A DNA stretch of 64,000 nucleotides from Brotonthovivens ammoniilytica (GCF_025566885.1 NZ_JAOQJQ010000001.1:186001-250000), one strand, 5' to 3'; positions 42,925-52,171 are shown, counted from the stretch's first letter. Numbers and translations: made by a program. The notes: generated by a model not told the origin, from the letters alone.

Positions 42925-43340
42925 TTAAACTTGTCGAAATGTGTCGATGAAAAGTCCTCTGAATTGTTTGCTTTTTGTCGTATAACAGAGTAAAATATCA
43001 GTTGTACAGAAGCAACAAACAGGGGACTGTTTTTTAGTGAGGGATTATTGAATGTGTTTACATAGAAATAGGGTTTTGATTGCTATAAGAAGATAAAACT
43101 GCCTGTACAATAATACGACTGTTACTGTAAATAGCTGAAAATCTCAAAAAGAAGGGTGAAGAGTATTTGCTTATGTCATGGGATCCAATATCAAAAAACT
43201 AAGTTTCAGGGGTTATGAGTATCACCAGGCTGGCTGAACAACATGAAAATATTGTATTGTAACTGCCAGTTTATGATAGGCAGTAATCACCTTTAATGGG
43301 ATTGGTTTGCCGGAGAAAATCAAATGAAGAGAGGCAGAAA
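42925..43340. promoter_or_regulatory. Intergenic region with Spo0A-box-like words
   Basis: 416 bp without a supported gene. TGTCGAA (42932-42938) is an exact Spo0A-box core; TGTCGAT (42942-42948) and TGTCGTA (42976-42982) each differ at one or two positions. A possible -10 TAAAAT follows near 42990, and AACAGGGGACTGTTTTTT (about 43018-43035) looks like a short terminator. The Spo0E-like gene lies 360 bp downstream. Confidence 0.5.
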
Positions 43341-43502
43341 ATGAGTAGAATTTCACAGTTAGAGGAAATGATTGAACACGAAAGACGCATTTTGAACGGG
43401 GCCATTTTGGAAGGAAAAGATTTTGAGGCATACTATGAGCAGAGCAAAAAATTAGATGAACTAATTGAAAAGTATTATCAGGTTGTACTGGGTGGACAAT
43501 AA
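43341..43502 (+). CDS. Spo0E-family aspartyl-phosphate phosphatase
   Basis: A 53-residue peptide with the Spo0E-like pattern: a first helix ISQLEEMIEHERRILNGAI, a turn, and a second helix with the signature SKKLDELIEKYYQ (S-x-x-LD-x-LI). Family members dephosphorylate Spo0A~P and delay sporulation. Start ATG follows GAGAGGCAGAAA. Two terminators follow. The assignment rests on length and signature only. Confidence 0.78.
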   Translation: MSRISQLEEMIEHERRILNGAILEGKDFEAYYEQSKKLDELIEKYYQVVLGGQ

Positions 43503-43562
43503 TCCCCCACCTGTGCACCACTTTGGCAGAAAAAAGATGGAAATATATGGAAACAGTATCTG

Positions 43563-43609
43563 GGCCGGAACTTACGGAGGTTGAAAAACCCCGTAATTCC
43601 GGCCTTTTT
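43563..43609 (+). terminator. Terminator after the Spo0E-like gene
   Basis: GGCCGGAA-TTACGG pairs with CCGTAA-TTCCGGCC (14 bp, one bulge), followed by five Ts. Confidence 0.85.
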
Positions 43610-43625
43610 CGTTATTTTAAAGTAT

Positions 43626-43667
43626 AAACCGGTATGGAAAAATTAAGAATTTTTCATACCGGTTTTT
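43626..43667. terminator. Second terminator upstream of mraZ
   Basis: AAACCGGTATG-AAAAATT pairs with AATTTTT-CATACCGGTTT and a T-run follows. With the previous hairpin it isolates the division cluster from upstream transcription. Confidence 0.8.
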
Positions 43668-43679
43668 CTGTGTAGTCTA

Positions 43680-43708
43680 TTGCTTTTCCATGAGAAATAC
43701 TATAGAAT
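43680..43708 (+). promoter_or_regulatory. Promoter of the mraZ (dcw) cluster
   Basis: TTGCTT (43680-43685) and TAGAAT (43703-43708), spacer 17 bp. The MraZ-box repeats start about 7 bp after the -10. Confidence 0.65.
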
Positions 43709-43715
43709 GTATCTA

Positions 43716-43752
43716 TGAGTGGCGGAAAGTGGTGTCAAGTGTCATAAAGTGG
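43716..43752 (+). promoter_or_regulatory. MraZ-box array (four 10-bp-period repeats)
   Basis: TGAGTGG, AAAGTGG, CAAGTGT and AAAGTGG begin at 43716, 43726, 43736 and 43746, exactly one every 10 bp, so all lie on one DNA face. MraZ is known to bind such direct repeats before its own gene. The array covers the expected transcription start, fitting autorepression. Confidence 0.8.
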
Positions 43753-43823
43753 TGGATAAGTTTATAACTTTGTGGATAACTGAAGATGACACACAAAAAG
43801 ATACGGGAAGAAGGTGATTTTCG

Positions 43824-44255
43824 ATGTTCATGGGAGAATACAACCATACAGTAGATGCAAAGGGACGATTGATCGTACCGGCAAAGTTTCGTGAATCACT
43901 GGGCGAAGAGTTCGTTGTAACGAAAGGACTGGATGGCTGTCTGTTCGTATACCCAATGGAAGAATGGAAGAACATCGAAGAGAAGTTCCGTAATATACCG
44001 CTGACTACCAAAGATGCAAGAAAATTCTCCCGTTTCTTCTTCTCAGGCGCCGCTGCCTGTGAAGTGGACAAGCAAGGGAGAATTTTAATCCCTACAGTAC
44101 TAAGAGAGTTTGCAGATTTACAAAAAGAAGCTGTCCTGGCAGGTGTTTTTAACAGAATTGAGATCTGGAGCAAAGAGCGCTGGCAGGATGAGAGTGAATA
44201 TGATGATATGGATGAAGTTGCTGAACATATGGCGGAACTTGGTCTTGGAATTTAG
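43824..44255 (+). CDS. mraZ: Transcriptional regulator MraZ
   Basis: A 143-residue AbrB-fold DNA-binding protein with two MraZ repeats: FMGEYNHTVDAKGRLIVPAK at the N-terminus and FSGAAACEVDKQGRILIPT in the second half. It represses the division and cell-wall cluster. AAGAAGGTGATTTTCG precedes the ATG. rsmH follows 14 bp after its stop. Confidence 0.97.
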   Translation: MFMGEYNHTVDAKGRLIVPAKFRESLGEEFVVTKGLDGCLFVYPMEEWKNIEEKFRNIPLTTKDARKFSRFFFSGAAACEVDKQGRILIPTVLREFADLQKEAVLAGVFNRIEIWSKERWQDESEYDDMDEVAEHMAELGLGI

Positions 44256-44269
44256 AAATGGAGAGATCT

Positions 44270-45208
44270 ATGGAATTTAAACATATTTCAGTGCTGCTGA
44301 AAGAGACAGTGGACAACCTTATAACGAAACCGGAAGGCATCTATGTGGATGGAACCCTGGGAGGGGGAGGCCACAGTTTTGAAATCTGCAGCCGGCTTCA
44401 TGGGCCGGGACGCCTCATTGGTCTTGACCAGGATGCGGATGCCATCGCGGCAGCTTCTCAAAGACTGGCTCCTTTTAAAGACCGGGTAACCATTGTCCGG
44501 AGCAATTATCAGGATATGGTATCACAGCTTCAGAGTCTTGGAATTGATAAAGCAGACGGGATTATGCTGGACCTTGGTGTGTCTTCTTTTCAGCTGGATA
44601 CGCCGTCTAGAGGATTTACCTACAAAGATGAACAGGCGCCGCTAGATATGCGGATGGATCAAAGGCAGCAGATGACGGCCAAGGATATTCTGGAAACATA
44701 CAGTGAGATGGAGCTGTTTAGAGTCATCCGGGATTACGGTGAAGATAAATTTGCCAAAAATATTGCTAAGCATATTGCCGCGGCAAGGCAGAAGAAACCA
44801 ATAGAAACCACCGGAGAATTAAATGAAATTATCAGAAATGCTATTCCGGCAAAAATAAGGGCCACAGGGGGACACCCGGCCAAACGAACCTATCAGGCAC
44901 TTCGGATTGAACTAAATCGGGAGCTTGAGGTTTTGGAACATTCGCTGGATGCCATGATTGATCTTTTAAATCCTGGCGGAAGACTTTGCGTCATTACGTT
45001 TCAGTCTCTAGAAGACAGAATCGTAAAGACAAATTTTAAACGAAATGAAAACCCGTGTACTTGTCCAAGTAATTTCCCGGTTTGTATCTGTGGAAATATT
45101 TCAAAGGGCAGAGTAATCACAAGAAAGCCGATTCTGCCTTCCCAGGCGGAGCTTGCGGCAAACAAGCGTTCCAAAAGCGCGAAGCTTAGAGTATTTGAGC
45201 GCAGGTAG
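44270..45208 (+). CDS. rsmH: 16S rRNA (cytosine-1402-N4)-methyltransferase
   Basis: RsmH (MraW) methylates C1402 of 16S rRNA with S-adenosylmethionine. The SAM-binding loop is VDGTLGGGGHSFEIC, followed by GLDQDADAI, and the family stretch LDLGVSSFQLD. Cys residues near the end (CTCPSNFPVCICG) are usual for Clostridia. The ATG at 44270 has GGAGAG 6-7 bp upstream, better than the in-frame ATG at 44258. Length 312. Confidence 0.96.
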   Translation: MEFKHISVLLKETVDNLITKPEGIYVDGTLGGGGHSFEICSRLHGPGRLIGLDQDADAIAAASQRLAPFKDRVTIVRSNYQDMVSQLQSLGIDKADGIMLDLGVSSFQLDTPSRGFTYKDEQAPLDMRMDQRQQMTAKDILETYSEMELFRVIRDYGEDKFAKNIAKHIAAARQKKPIETTGELNEIIRNAIPAKIRATGGHPAKRTYQALRIELNRELEVLEHSLDAMIDLLNPGGRLCVITFQSLEDRIVKTNFKRNENPCTCPSNFPVCICGNISKGRVITRKPILPSQAELAANKRSKSAKLRVFERR

Positions 45209-45234
45209 TAAATGAAAGGAAAAAGTGGAAAATA

Positions 45235-45738
45235 ATGGGCGACTATAATAGAAGAACATCAAACAAAAGAGTATCAGATCGTTATACATATATTCAGGGG
45301 AATACCGTAAGAAAGCTGGAAACAGCGCCCAAACGCGTGCCGGTAAGAACAAGGGAAGAGGAATTAAGGCTTAGAGAGAAGCAGCGCTCTGCAAAAAGAA
45401 ATCGTCAGAATGCCTTGCTGATGAATAAGGGATATGTTATCTTCTTAACAGCGGCTACCATTGTCTGTGCCATGGTGTGCGGAATGTATATTCATATGCA
45501 GGCAAGTATGACAATCAATATGAAACAGGTTTCGTCTCTGGAAACTCAGATTTCAGAATTAAAAACAGATAATGACGCCGCCGAAAAACGTCTGGATACT
45601 ACCATGAATCTGGACCAGGTGAAAGATAAAGCGCAGAGTGATCTGGGAATGTCTTATCCTGCATCCGGACAGATTAAATATTATTCAGTGGATAGCTCTG
45701 ATTATATGAATCAGTATGGAAGTATTCCGGGCAAGTAG
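45235..45738 (+). CDS. ftsL: FtsL-like cell-division protein
   Basis: A 167-residue bitopic protein: a long basic cytoplasmic N-terminus (about 1-60, many Arg/Lys), one membrane span (GYVIFLTAATIVCAMVCGMY, near residue 65-85) and a coiled-coil tail (QVSSLETQISELKTDNDAAE). That plan, and its place between rsmH and the PBP genes, fit FtsL, which with DivIC and FtsQ/DivIB activates septal wall synthesis. Sequence identity in this family is always low. Confidence 0.78.
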   Translation: MGDYNRRTSNKRVSDRYTYIQGNTVRKLETAPKRVPVRTREEELRLREKQRSAKRNRQNALLMNKGYVIFLTAATIVCAMVCGMYIHMQASMTINMKQVSSLETQISELKTDNDAAEKRLDTTMNLDQVKDKAQSDLGMSYPASGQIKYYSVDSSDYMNQYGSIPGK

Positions 45739-45817
45739 GAGCGGACCGGCGAAAGCTGAAAAGAATTGCGTATCGGGACCCTGAAGAAGGGGACAAAAAC
45801 AGATTGACAGGTGAAAT

Positions 45818-47779
45818 ATGAGTCAGATAAAAAAGAAAAAAAAGATTTCAATGGGGATGAGGAAGAAACTGTTTATTGTATTTCTGCTCATCCTCGCACT
45901 TGTATTTGTATTAATCGGCCGGCTGGCGGCTATTGAGCTTAGAAGCGGTGAAAAATACGAAAAAATTGTTTTAGGACAGCAGGAATACAGCAGTCAGACA
46001 ATTCCCTTCCGCAGAGGGGATATTGTGGACCGCAAGGGAACAATCCTGGCTGCCAGCACAGAGGTTTACAATGTGATTTTAGACTGCAGTGTCCTTACTG
46101 CCAAAGAGGAGTACTTAGAACCCACGGTTTCGGCCCTGGTAAAATATTTTGAACTAGATGAGACAGATCTTCGGCAGAAAATAAAGGATAATCCCAAGAA
46201 GCAGTACATTGTGCTTGCAAAGAAACTTTCTTATGATAAAGTCCAGCCCTTTGAAGAGCTTCAGGAAGATGAGAAAAAGGGAGCCAATATCAAAGGTGTC
46301 TGGTTTGAAAAGGAGTATATCAGAAACTATCCATATAACAGTCTGGCCAGCACAATTCTTGGATTTACCACTTCCGGTAATGTGGGGATCGGCGGCATTG
46401 AAGACTATTATAATGAAACATTAAATGGAACAGACGGAAGAAAATACGGGTATCTTAATTCTGATTCCAACTTTGAGCAGACCGTAAAAGAGGCTGTAAG
46501 TGGTCAGAATGTAGTTTCCACCATTGATGTGAATATTCAGTCTATTGTAGAAGAAAAGATAAAAGAATTTAATGATGCCTACAAAGATAATCATGTAAAA
46601 GGAAATGGAGCTCTCCATATTGGCGTGATTTTAATGAATCCCAATAACGGAGAAGTGCTTGCCATGGCCAATTATCCCAATTTTGACTGCAACAATGCGT
46701 GGGATCTGACTCCCTATTATTCCCAGAAAGAAATTGATGCCATGTCAGAAGAAGAAACATTAGACGCATTAAATACCATCTGGAATAATTTCTGCACCAC
46801 CTATACTTATGAACCGGGTTCCACTGCAAAACCATTTACCATTGCGTCGGGTCTGGAAACAGGCTCCCTCACCGGAAATGAAACCTTTGTTTGTGACGGC
46901 GGGGAAAAGATCGGCGGACACAATATCCGCTGTGTAAACAGAAGCGGTCACGGCACGGAAACCATCAAGAAAGCGCTGATGGATTCCTGCAATGACGCCC
47001 TGATGCAGATGTCCTATAAAATTGGAGCGAATAATTTCTGTAAGTATCAGCAGGTGTTTAATTTCGGTTTGAAAACAAATATAGATCTGCCTGGAGAGGC
47101 CCGCACCAGCGAGCTGATTTATACCCTGGACAAGATGAATGACACTTCTCTTGCAACCAATGCTTTTGGCCAGAACTTTAATGTGACCATGATCCAGATG
47201 ATCAGCGCATACAGTTCCCTTGTAAATGGAGGATCCTATTATCAGCCTCATGTAGTCAGCAAAATTACAGATGAAAATGGAAATACAGTAAAGACCATGG
47301 AACCTACCCTGTTAAAGGAAACGGTATCTAAAGGAACCAGCGAGACCATTAACAGCTATCTTGAGTCTACGGTGGCAGAAGGGACTGCAAAAACTGCCAA
47401 AGTAGACGGATATTCCATGGGCGGCAAAACCGGTACGGCTCAGAAACTGCCCCGAAAGGACCGCAATTACCTTGTTTCTTTTATTGGACATGTTCCTGCT
47501 AAAGATCCGGAGCTGGTAGCGTATGTAGTTGTAGATCAGCCAAATGTAGCAGATCAGCCCCACAGTACTTATGCTCAGCATATTGCAAGAGAAATTCTAG
47601 AAGAAGTACTTCCTTATATGAATATTTATCCGGATGAAGAGAAAAAAGGTACCAATGCAAATCTGGATATCACCGGTAATATAGAAAAAAATTCTGATTC
47701 CAAAAATACAAATTCCGGCAAGTCAAAAGAGACTGCAGCGGAGCAGGAAAACTACACAGGTGATATTTTTGAAGAATAA
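45818..47779 (+). CDS. Class B penicillin-binding protein (FtsI/PBP2-like)
   Basis: A 653-residue transpeptidase that cross-links peptidoglycan, likely at the septum. One N-terminal span (KLFIVFLLILALVFVLIGRL) is followed by the dimerization domain (RRGDIVDRKGTILA) and the penicillin-binding domain with all three motifs: STAK (EPGSTAKPFT), SCN (MDSCNDALM) and KTG (GGKTGTAQ). No PASTA domain is present. The acidic tail ends TGDIFEE. A terminator hairpin follows at once, so part of the transcript may stop there. Confidence 0.92.
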   Translation: MSQIKKKKKISMGMRKKLFIVFLLILALVFVLIGRLAAIELRSGEKYEKIVLGQQEYSSQTIPFRRGDIVDRKGTILAASTEVYNVILDCSVLTAKEEYLEPTVSALVKYFELDETDLRQKIKDNPKKQYIVLAKKLSYDKVQPFEELQEDEKKGANIKGVWFEKEYIRNYPYNSLASTILGFTTSGNVGIGGIEDYYNETLNGTDGRKYGYLNSDSNFEQTVKEAVSGQNVVSTIDVNIQSIVEEKIKEFNDAYKDNHVKGNGALHIGVILMNPNNGEVLAMANYPNFDCNNAWDLTPYYSQKEIDAMSEEETLDALNTIWNNFCTTYTYEPGSTAKPFTIASGLETGSLTGNETFVCDGGEKIGGHNIRCVNRSGHGTETIKKALMDSCNDALMQMSYKIGANNFCKYQQVFNFGLKTNIDLPGEARTSELIYTLDKMNDTSLATNAFGQNFNVTMIQMISAYSSLVNGGSYYQPHVVSKITDENGNTVKTMEPTLLKETVSKGTSETINSYLESTVAEGTAKTAKVDGYSMGGKTGTAQKLPRKDRNYLVSFIGHVPAKDPELVAYVVVDQPNVADQPHSTYAQHIAREILEEVLPYMNIYPDEEKKGTNANLDITGNIEKNSDSKNTNSGKSKETAAEQENYTGDIFEE

Positions 47780-47785
47780 CAACAT

Positions 47786-47835
47786 AACCTCATAAAAAGC
47801 GTAATAGATTATAATAACTGCTTTTATGAGGTTTT
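47786..47835 (+). terminator. Terminator between the two PBP genes
   Basis: AACCTCATAAAA-GC pairs with GCTTTTATGAGGTT across an AT-rich loop, followed by a short T-run. It overlaps the longer reading frame of the next gene, supporting the start at 47841. Confidence 0.65.
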
Positions 47836-47840
47836 GCTGT

Positions 47841-49721
47841 ATGCAGAGACTTCGAAAATATCAACGAAAAAAAATGCTGGTGTTTCTGCTTTTAATTGTT
47901 CTTGGACTTTGTGCCGTATCCGGAAAATTAGTTTATTTAATGATTTTTAAATCTGAATTTTACGGGGAAAAGGCGGAAAATCTCCATGAAAGAGAACGAA
48001 GCATCAAAGCGGCCAGAGGAAAAATACTAGACAGAAACGGAACGGTATTAGCCTCCAATAAATCTGTCTGCACGATTTCAGTAATACATAATCAGATCGA
48101 AGATGAGGAAGCAGTCATTGATATGCTTGTAAAAGAACTTGGACTGGAAGAAAAAGATGTGCGCAAACGAGTGGAGAAAGTCAGTTCCATTGAGCGCATC
48201 AAAACAAATGTAGATAAAGAAACCGGTGATAAAATACTGGAATACGGAATGGCAGGCGTTAAAGTGGATGCGGATTATAAGCGGTATTATCCTTATGATG
48301 AGCTTGCGTCCAGGGTACTTGGCTTTACCGGAAGTGATAATCAGGGCATTGTAGGTCTGGAGGTAAAATATGACCAGTGGCTTTCAGGAACTAATGGAAA
48401 AATACTGACCCTTACAGACGCAAGAGGCATAGAAGTGGAAGCGGCAGGAGAACGCCGTCAGGAGCCAAAAGACGGAAATGATGTGGTTGTGAGTTTAGAT
48501 CACAATATTCAGGAATATTGTCAGCAGGCGGCGGAAAAAGTAATGGAAGAAAAGAAGGCGGATGCCGTTGGAATGATACTGATGAATCCTCAGAACGGGG
48601 AAATCTATGCCATGGTAAATGTACCTGAATTTAATTTGAATGAACCATTTACACTCACCGATGAGGTGATCAGTCAGGGGGAAGAGGCATTTCAGGAGAA
48701 GAAGAAAAAGGAACAGGAGGCCAAAGAAAAAGAAGACAGTCAGGATACTTCCACTGAAGACAAGGAGGAGAAAAAAGAAGAAACATTTGATCCGGAAAAT
48801 AATTCCAAACAGAAACAGGAATTGTTAAACCAGATGTGGAGAAACATGTGTATTAACGATACTTATGAGCCGGGTTCCACATTTAAAATTATAACAACAT
48901 CAGCAGCCTTAGAAGAAGGTGTTGTGACCACAGAATCACAGTTTTACTGCCCTGGTTATAAAATGGTGGAAGATAGAAGAATCCGATGCCATAAAACAAC
49001 CGGACACGGAGCGGAGACGTTTACAGAAGGAATTATGAACAGCTGTAACCCGGTGTTTATAGAACTGGGCCTTCGCCTTGGAGTAGATAATTTTTATAAA
49101 TATTTTAAACAGTTTGGACTGCTTCAAAAGACTAATATTGATCTGCCCGGTGAAGCGTCCACAATTATGCATGACCCGAAAAATATGGGGCAGGTGGAGC
49201 TGGCAACGGTAGCTTTTGGCCAGTCATTTCAGATTACCCCGGTTCAGCTGGTAACAACGGTATCTTCTCTGATTAACGGAGGAACAAGAATTACCCCGCA
49301 TTTTGGAGTACAGGTCCAGGATTCCAATGAGCAGGTTCTAGAGACATTTCAATATGACCAGACAGAAGATATTGTCAGTGAAGAGACCTCTAAAACGCTG
49401 CGGTCACTTCTCGAGAAGGTTGTTTCAGAAGGAACCGGAAGAAAGGGCGGTGTAGAAGGATTCTCAGTGGGAGGAAAGACGGCAACTTCCCAGACACTGC
49501 CAAGAAGCGAACATAAATATATCTCATCCTTCCTTGGATTTGCTCCGGCGGATGATCCGAAAGTCATCGGGCTTGTGGTGATCTATGATCCCCAGGGGAT
49601 TTATTATGGAGGGACCATTGCGGCTCCTGTTATGCAGGAAGTGTTTGAGGATGTTCTTCCTTACCTTGGAATCGAAGAGCAGCCGGCAGAGGAGACAAAG
49701 GATACGGAAAATGAGCAGTAA
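47841..49721 (+). CDS. Second class B penicillin-binding protein (SpoVD/FtsI-like)
   Basis: A 626-residue class B transpeptidase. The span KKMLVFLLLIVLGLCAVSGK is followed by GKILDRNGTVLASNK, then STFK (EPGSTFKIITT), SCN (MNSCNPVF) and, in place of KTG, KTA (VGGKTATSQTLPR). A charged insertion of about 50 residues rich in Lys and Glu lies between residues 275 and 330. No PASTA domain. One of the two PBPs is expected to be vegetative FtsI and the other SpoVD of the spore cortex; which is which is unsure. The start has GAGG about 9 bp upstream. Confidence 0.88.
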   Translation: MQRLRKYQRKKMLVFLLLIVLGLCAVSGKLVYLMIFKSEFYGEKAENLHERERSIKAARGKILDRNGTVLASNKSVCTISVIHNQIEDEEAVIDMLVKELGLEEKDVRKRVEKVSSIERIKTNVDKETGDKILEYGMAGVKVDADYKRYYPYDELASRVLGFTGSDNQGIVGLEVKYDQWLSGTNGKILTLTDARGIEVEAAGERRQEPKDGNDVVVSLDHNIQEYCQQAAEKVMEEKKADAVGMILMNPQNGEIYAMVNVPEFNLNEPFTLTDEVISQGEEAFQEKKKKEQEAKEKEDSQDTSTEDKEEKKEETFDPENNSKQKQELLNQMWRNMCINDTYEPGSTFKIITTSAALEEGVVTTESQFYCPGYKMVEDRRIRCHKTTGHGAETFTEGIMNSCNPVFIELGLRLGVDNFYKYFKQFGLLQKTNIDLPGEASTIMHDPKNMGQVELATVAFGQSFQITPVQLVTTVSSLINGGTRITPHFGVQVQDSNEQVLETFQYDQTEDIVSEETSKTLRSLLEKVVSEGTGRKGGVEGFSVGGKTATSQTLPRSEHKYISSFLGFAPADDPKVIGLVVIYDPQGIYYGGTIAAPVMQEVFEDVLPYLGIEEQPAEETKDTENEQ

Positions 49722-49738
49722 AAAATAAATGATAGCAG

Positions 49739-49767
49739 TTGTCAAGTAATAAAAAAAGACGTATACT
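49739..49767 (+). promoter_or_regulatory. Internal promoter before mraY
   Basis: TTGTCA (49739-49744) and TATACT (49762-49767), spacer 17 bp, between the second PBP gene and mraY. It can drive mraY-murD-ftsW-ftsQ separately from the mraZ promoter. Confidence 0.68.
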
Positions 49768-49835
49768 ACTTAAGTTAGTGAAAAATACAATACAGTGGGA
49801 TACTCTGTCCGCTGGTTATAGAAGAGGTGTGAAAA

Positions 49836-50786
49836 ATGACAATACAGGTAATTCTTCCAGTATTGATCGCATTTGCAGTCAGTGCTGTATTAGGCCCGGT
49901 GATGATTCCGGTGCTGCGGAGATTGAAGGTAGGAAATACAGAGAGAAAGGAATTAGAATCCCATCAGAAGAAGAACGGGACCCCCACAATGGGCGGTATC
50001 ATGATTTTGATTGCCATAACTGTGACGGCGTTGATTTATGTTAAGGACTATCCAAAGCTGATCCCGATTCTCTTTGTTACAGTAGGATTTGGAATTATCG
50101 GATTTCTGGATGATTATCTAAAAGTGGTTCTCAGGCGGTCTGACGGGCTGCTTGCCTGGCAGAAAATGATCTGTGAAATTATTGTAACGGCGGTGTTTGC
50201 CGTATATCTTGTGAAAACGCATATACCAATGTCCATGCTGATTCCTTTTTCCGGAGGGAAGTATCTGGAACTGGGATGGCTGGCGCTGCCGGTGATGTTC
50301 CTGGCAGTGATCGGAACAGTAAATGGCGTAAACTTTACGGACGGCCTTGATGGTCTGGCTTCTAGCGTCACCATTCTGGTGGCCACGTTCTTTTCTGTGG
50401 TTGCCATCGGTACCTCGGCAGGAGTAGAGCCAATCACCTGTGCGGTAGTAGGCGCGCTGCTTGGTTTCCTTTTGTTTAATGTATATCCTGCCAGTGTATT
50501 TATGGGGGATACCGGTTCCTTAGCGCTGGGCGGTTTTGTGGCTTCTACCGCCTATGTACTGCAGATGCCGATCTTCATACTGATTGTAGGGCTGATTTAC
50601 TGGATTGAAATCTTTTCTGTTATTATCCAGGTGCTCTATTTTAAAAAGACCGGAGGGAAAAGATTTTTCCGGATGGCGCCTATTCATCATCATTTTGAAC
50701 TGGGCGGCTGGTCAGAGACAAGAGTTGTGGCGGTATTTTCTATTATTACGGCGATTCTGTGTCTGGTAGCATTTATCGGGATGTAG
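49836..50786 (+). CDS. mraY: Phospho-MurNAc-pentapeptide transferase
   Basis: MraY attaches phospho-MurNAc-pentapeptide to undecaprenyl phosphate, making lipid I. It has 316 residues and about ten spans. Conserved loops are present: KKNGTPTMGGIMIL, FLDDYLKV, the NGVNFTDGLDGLASS aspartate region and the late PIHHHFELGGWSET. AGAGGTGTG precedes the ATG. murD starts 17 bp after its stop. Confidence 0.97.
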   Translation: MTIQVILPVLIAFAVSAVLGPVMIPVLRRLKVGNTERKELESHQKKNGTPTMGGIMILIAITVTALIYVKDYPKLIPILFVTVGFGIIGFLDDYLKVVLRRSDGLLAWQKMICEIIVTAVFAVYLVKTHIPMSMLIPFSGGKYLELGWLALPVMFLAVIGTVNGVNFTDGLDGLASSVTILVATFFSVVAIGTSAGVEPITCAVVGALLGFLLFNVYPASVFMGDTGSLALGGFVASTAYVLQMPIFILIVGLIYWIEIFSVIIQVLYFKKTGGKRFFRMAPIHHHFELGGWSETRVVAVFSIITAILCLVAFIGM

Positions 50787-50803
50787 AAAGGTGGACGGAA
50801 TAT

Positions 50804-52165
50804 ATGGAACTGAAAGACAAAAATGTGCTTGTATTTGGAGCCGGTAAAAGCGGCGCGGCGGCGGCAGAACTTCTTTTAAAACATCATGCAAAGGTGATTC
50901 TTTTTGACGGAAATGAAAATGCAGATGTAAAAGCAGTAACCCATCAGCTGAAAAAGCCGGTTGATGTAAGGGTTTATCTTGGAAACCTTCCGAAAGACAT
51001 AATCAAGGAACTGGATCTGGCTGTTTTAAGTCCCGGTGTCCCTGTGGAGCTTCCGGTTGTGGCAGAACTGAAAAACCAGGGAGTGAAGATCTGGGGTGAA
51101 ATAGAGCTGGCATATGAGTTAAGCCGGGGAAGGGTTCTGGCAGTTACCGGTACAAACGGAAAGACCACCACCACAGCTCTGCTGGGTGAGATTATGAAAA
51201 ACTGGTGCAAAGATGTAAAAGTAGTTGGAAATATCGGGATTCCATATACAAGCGTGGCAGATGAAACCACAGAAGAAACAGTAACGGTTGCTGAAATCAG
51301 CAGTTTTCAGCTGGAGACCATTGATAAGTTCAGACCTGATGTTTCGGCGGTGCTGAATATAACACCGGATCATTTAAACCGTCATCATACCATGGAAAAT
51401 TACATAGCAGCGAAACTGGATATTACGAAAAATCAGACAAAAGAACAGACCTGCGTGTTGAATTATGAAGATGAAGTATTGAGAAAATTTGCAGGGACTG
51501 CGGGAGTAAACGTATTATTTTTCAGCAGCAGAAGAGTTCTTAAGGGGGGGCTGTATTTAAACGGTGGAAGTATTTATTACTCTGACGGCACTAAGGTACA
51601 GGAAGTCATCCCTGTAGATGAGCTTAAGATACTGGGGCTTCACAATTACGAAAATGTTATGGCTGCATCGGGAATGGCTTTAAGCTTTGGTGTGCCGCTG
51701 GAAAAAATCCGTGAAGTGCTGAAAAGTTTTCAGGCGGTGGAGCATAGAATAGAATATGTAACAGAAAAAAGAGGAGTTAAATTTTACAATGATTCCAAAG
51801 GAACAAATCCGGATGCGGCCATCAAAGGGATTCAGGCTATGAACCGGCCCACGCTGCTGATCGGAGGCGGTTATGATAAGCAGTCAGAGTACGGCGGATG
51901 GATCGACAGTTTTGACGGAAAAGTAAAAAAGCTGGTATTAATCGGACAGACAAAGGAGAAAATAGCCCGGACAGCAAAAGAGCACGGTTTTAAGAATTGT
52001 GTCTTTGCCAAAAGTCTGGAGGAAGCGGTGCAGATTTGTTATGAACATGCAGTCAGCGGAGACGCGGTGCTTTTGTCTCCTGCCTGTGCAAGCTGGGGAA
52101 TGTTTCCCAACTATGAAGTTAGAGGAAAGATGTTTAAAGATATTGTGTATGCATTAAAGGAGTAG
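50804..52165 (+). CDS. murD: UDP-MurNAc-L-alanine:D-glutamate ligase
   Basis: MurD adds D-glutamate to UDP-MurNAc-Ala. It is 453 residues with the Rossmann start NVLVFGAGKSGAAAAELL, the P-loop AVTGTNGKTTTTALLGE and the C-terminal FYNDSKGTNPDAA. The start at 50804 follows AAAGGTGG; the longer frame inside mraY has no ribosome site. ftsW is 6 bp downstream. Confidence 0.97.
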   Translation: MELKDKNVLVFGAGKSGAAAAELLLKHHAKVILFDGNENADVKAVTHQLKKPVDVRVYLGNLPKDIIKELDLAVLSPGVPVELPVVAELKNQGVKIWGEIELAYELSRGRVLAVTGTNGKTTTTALLGEIMKNWCKDVKVVGNIGIPYTSVADETTEETVTVAEISSFQLETIDKFRPDVSAVLNITPDHLNRHHTMENYIAAKLDITKNQTKEQTCVLNYEDEVLRKFAGTAGVNVLFFSSRRVLKGGLYLNGGSIYYSDGTKVQEVIPVDELKILGLHNYENVMAASGMALSFGVPLEKIREVLKSFQAVEHRIEYVTEKRGVKFYNDSKGTNPDAAIKGIQAMNRPTLLIGGGYDKQSEYGGWIDSFDGKVKKLVLIGQTKEKIARTAKEHGFKNCVFAKSLEEAVQICYEHAVSGDAVLLSPACASWGMFPNYEVRGKMFKDIVYALKE

Positions 52166-52171
52166 TGAAAT

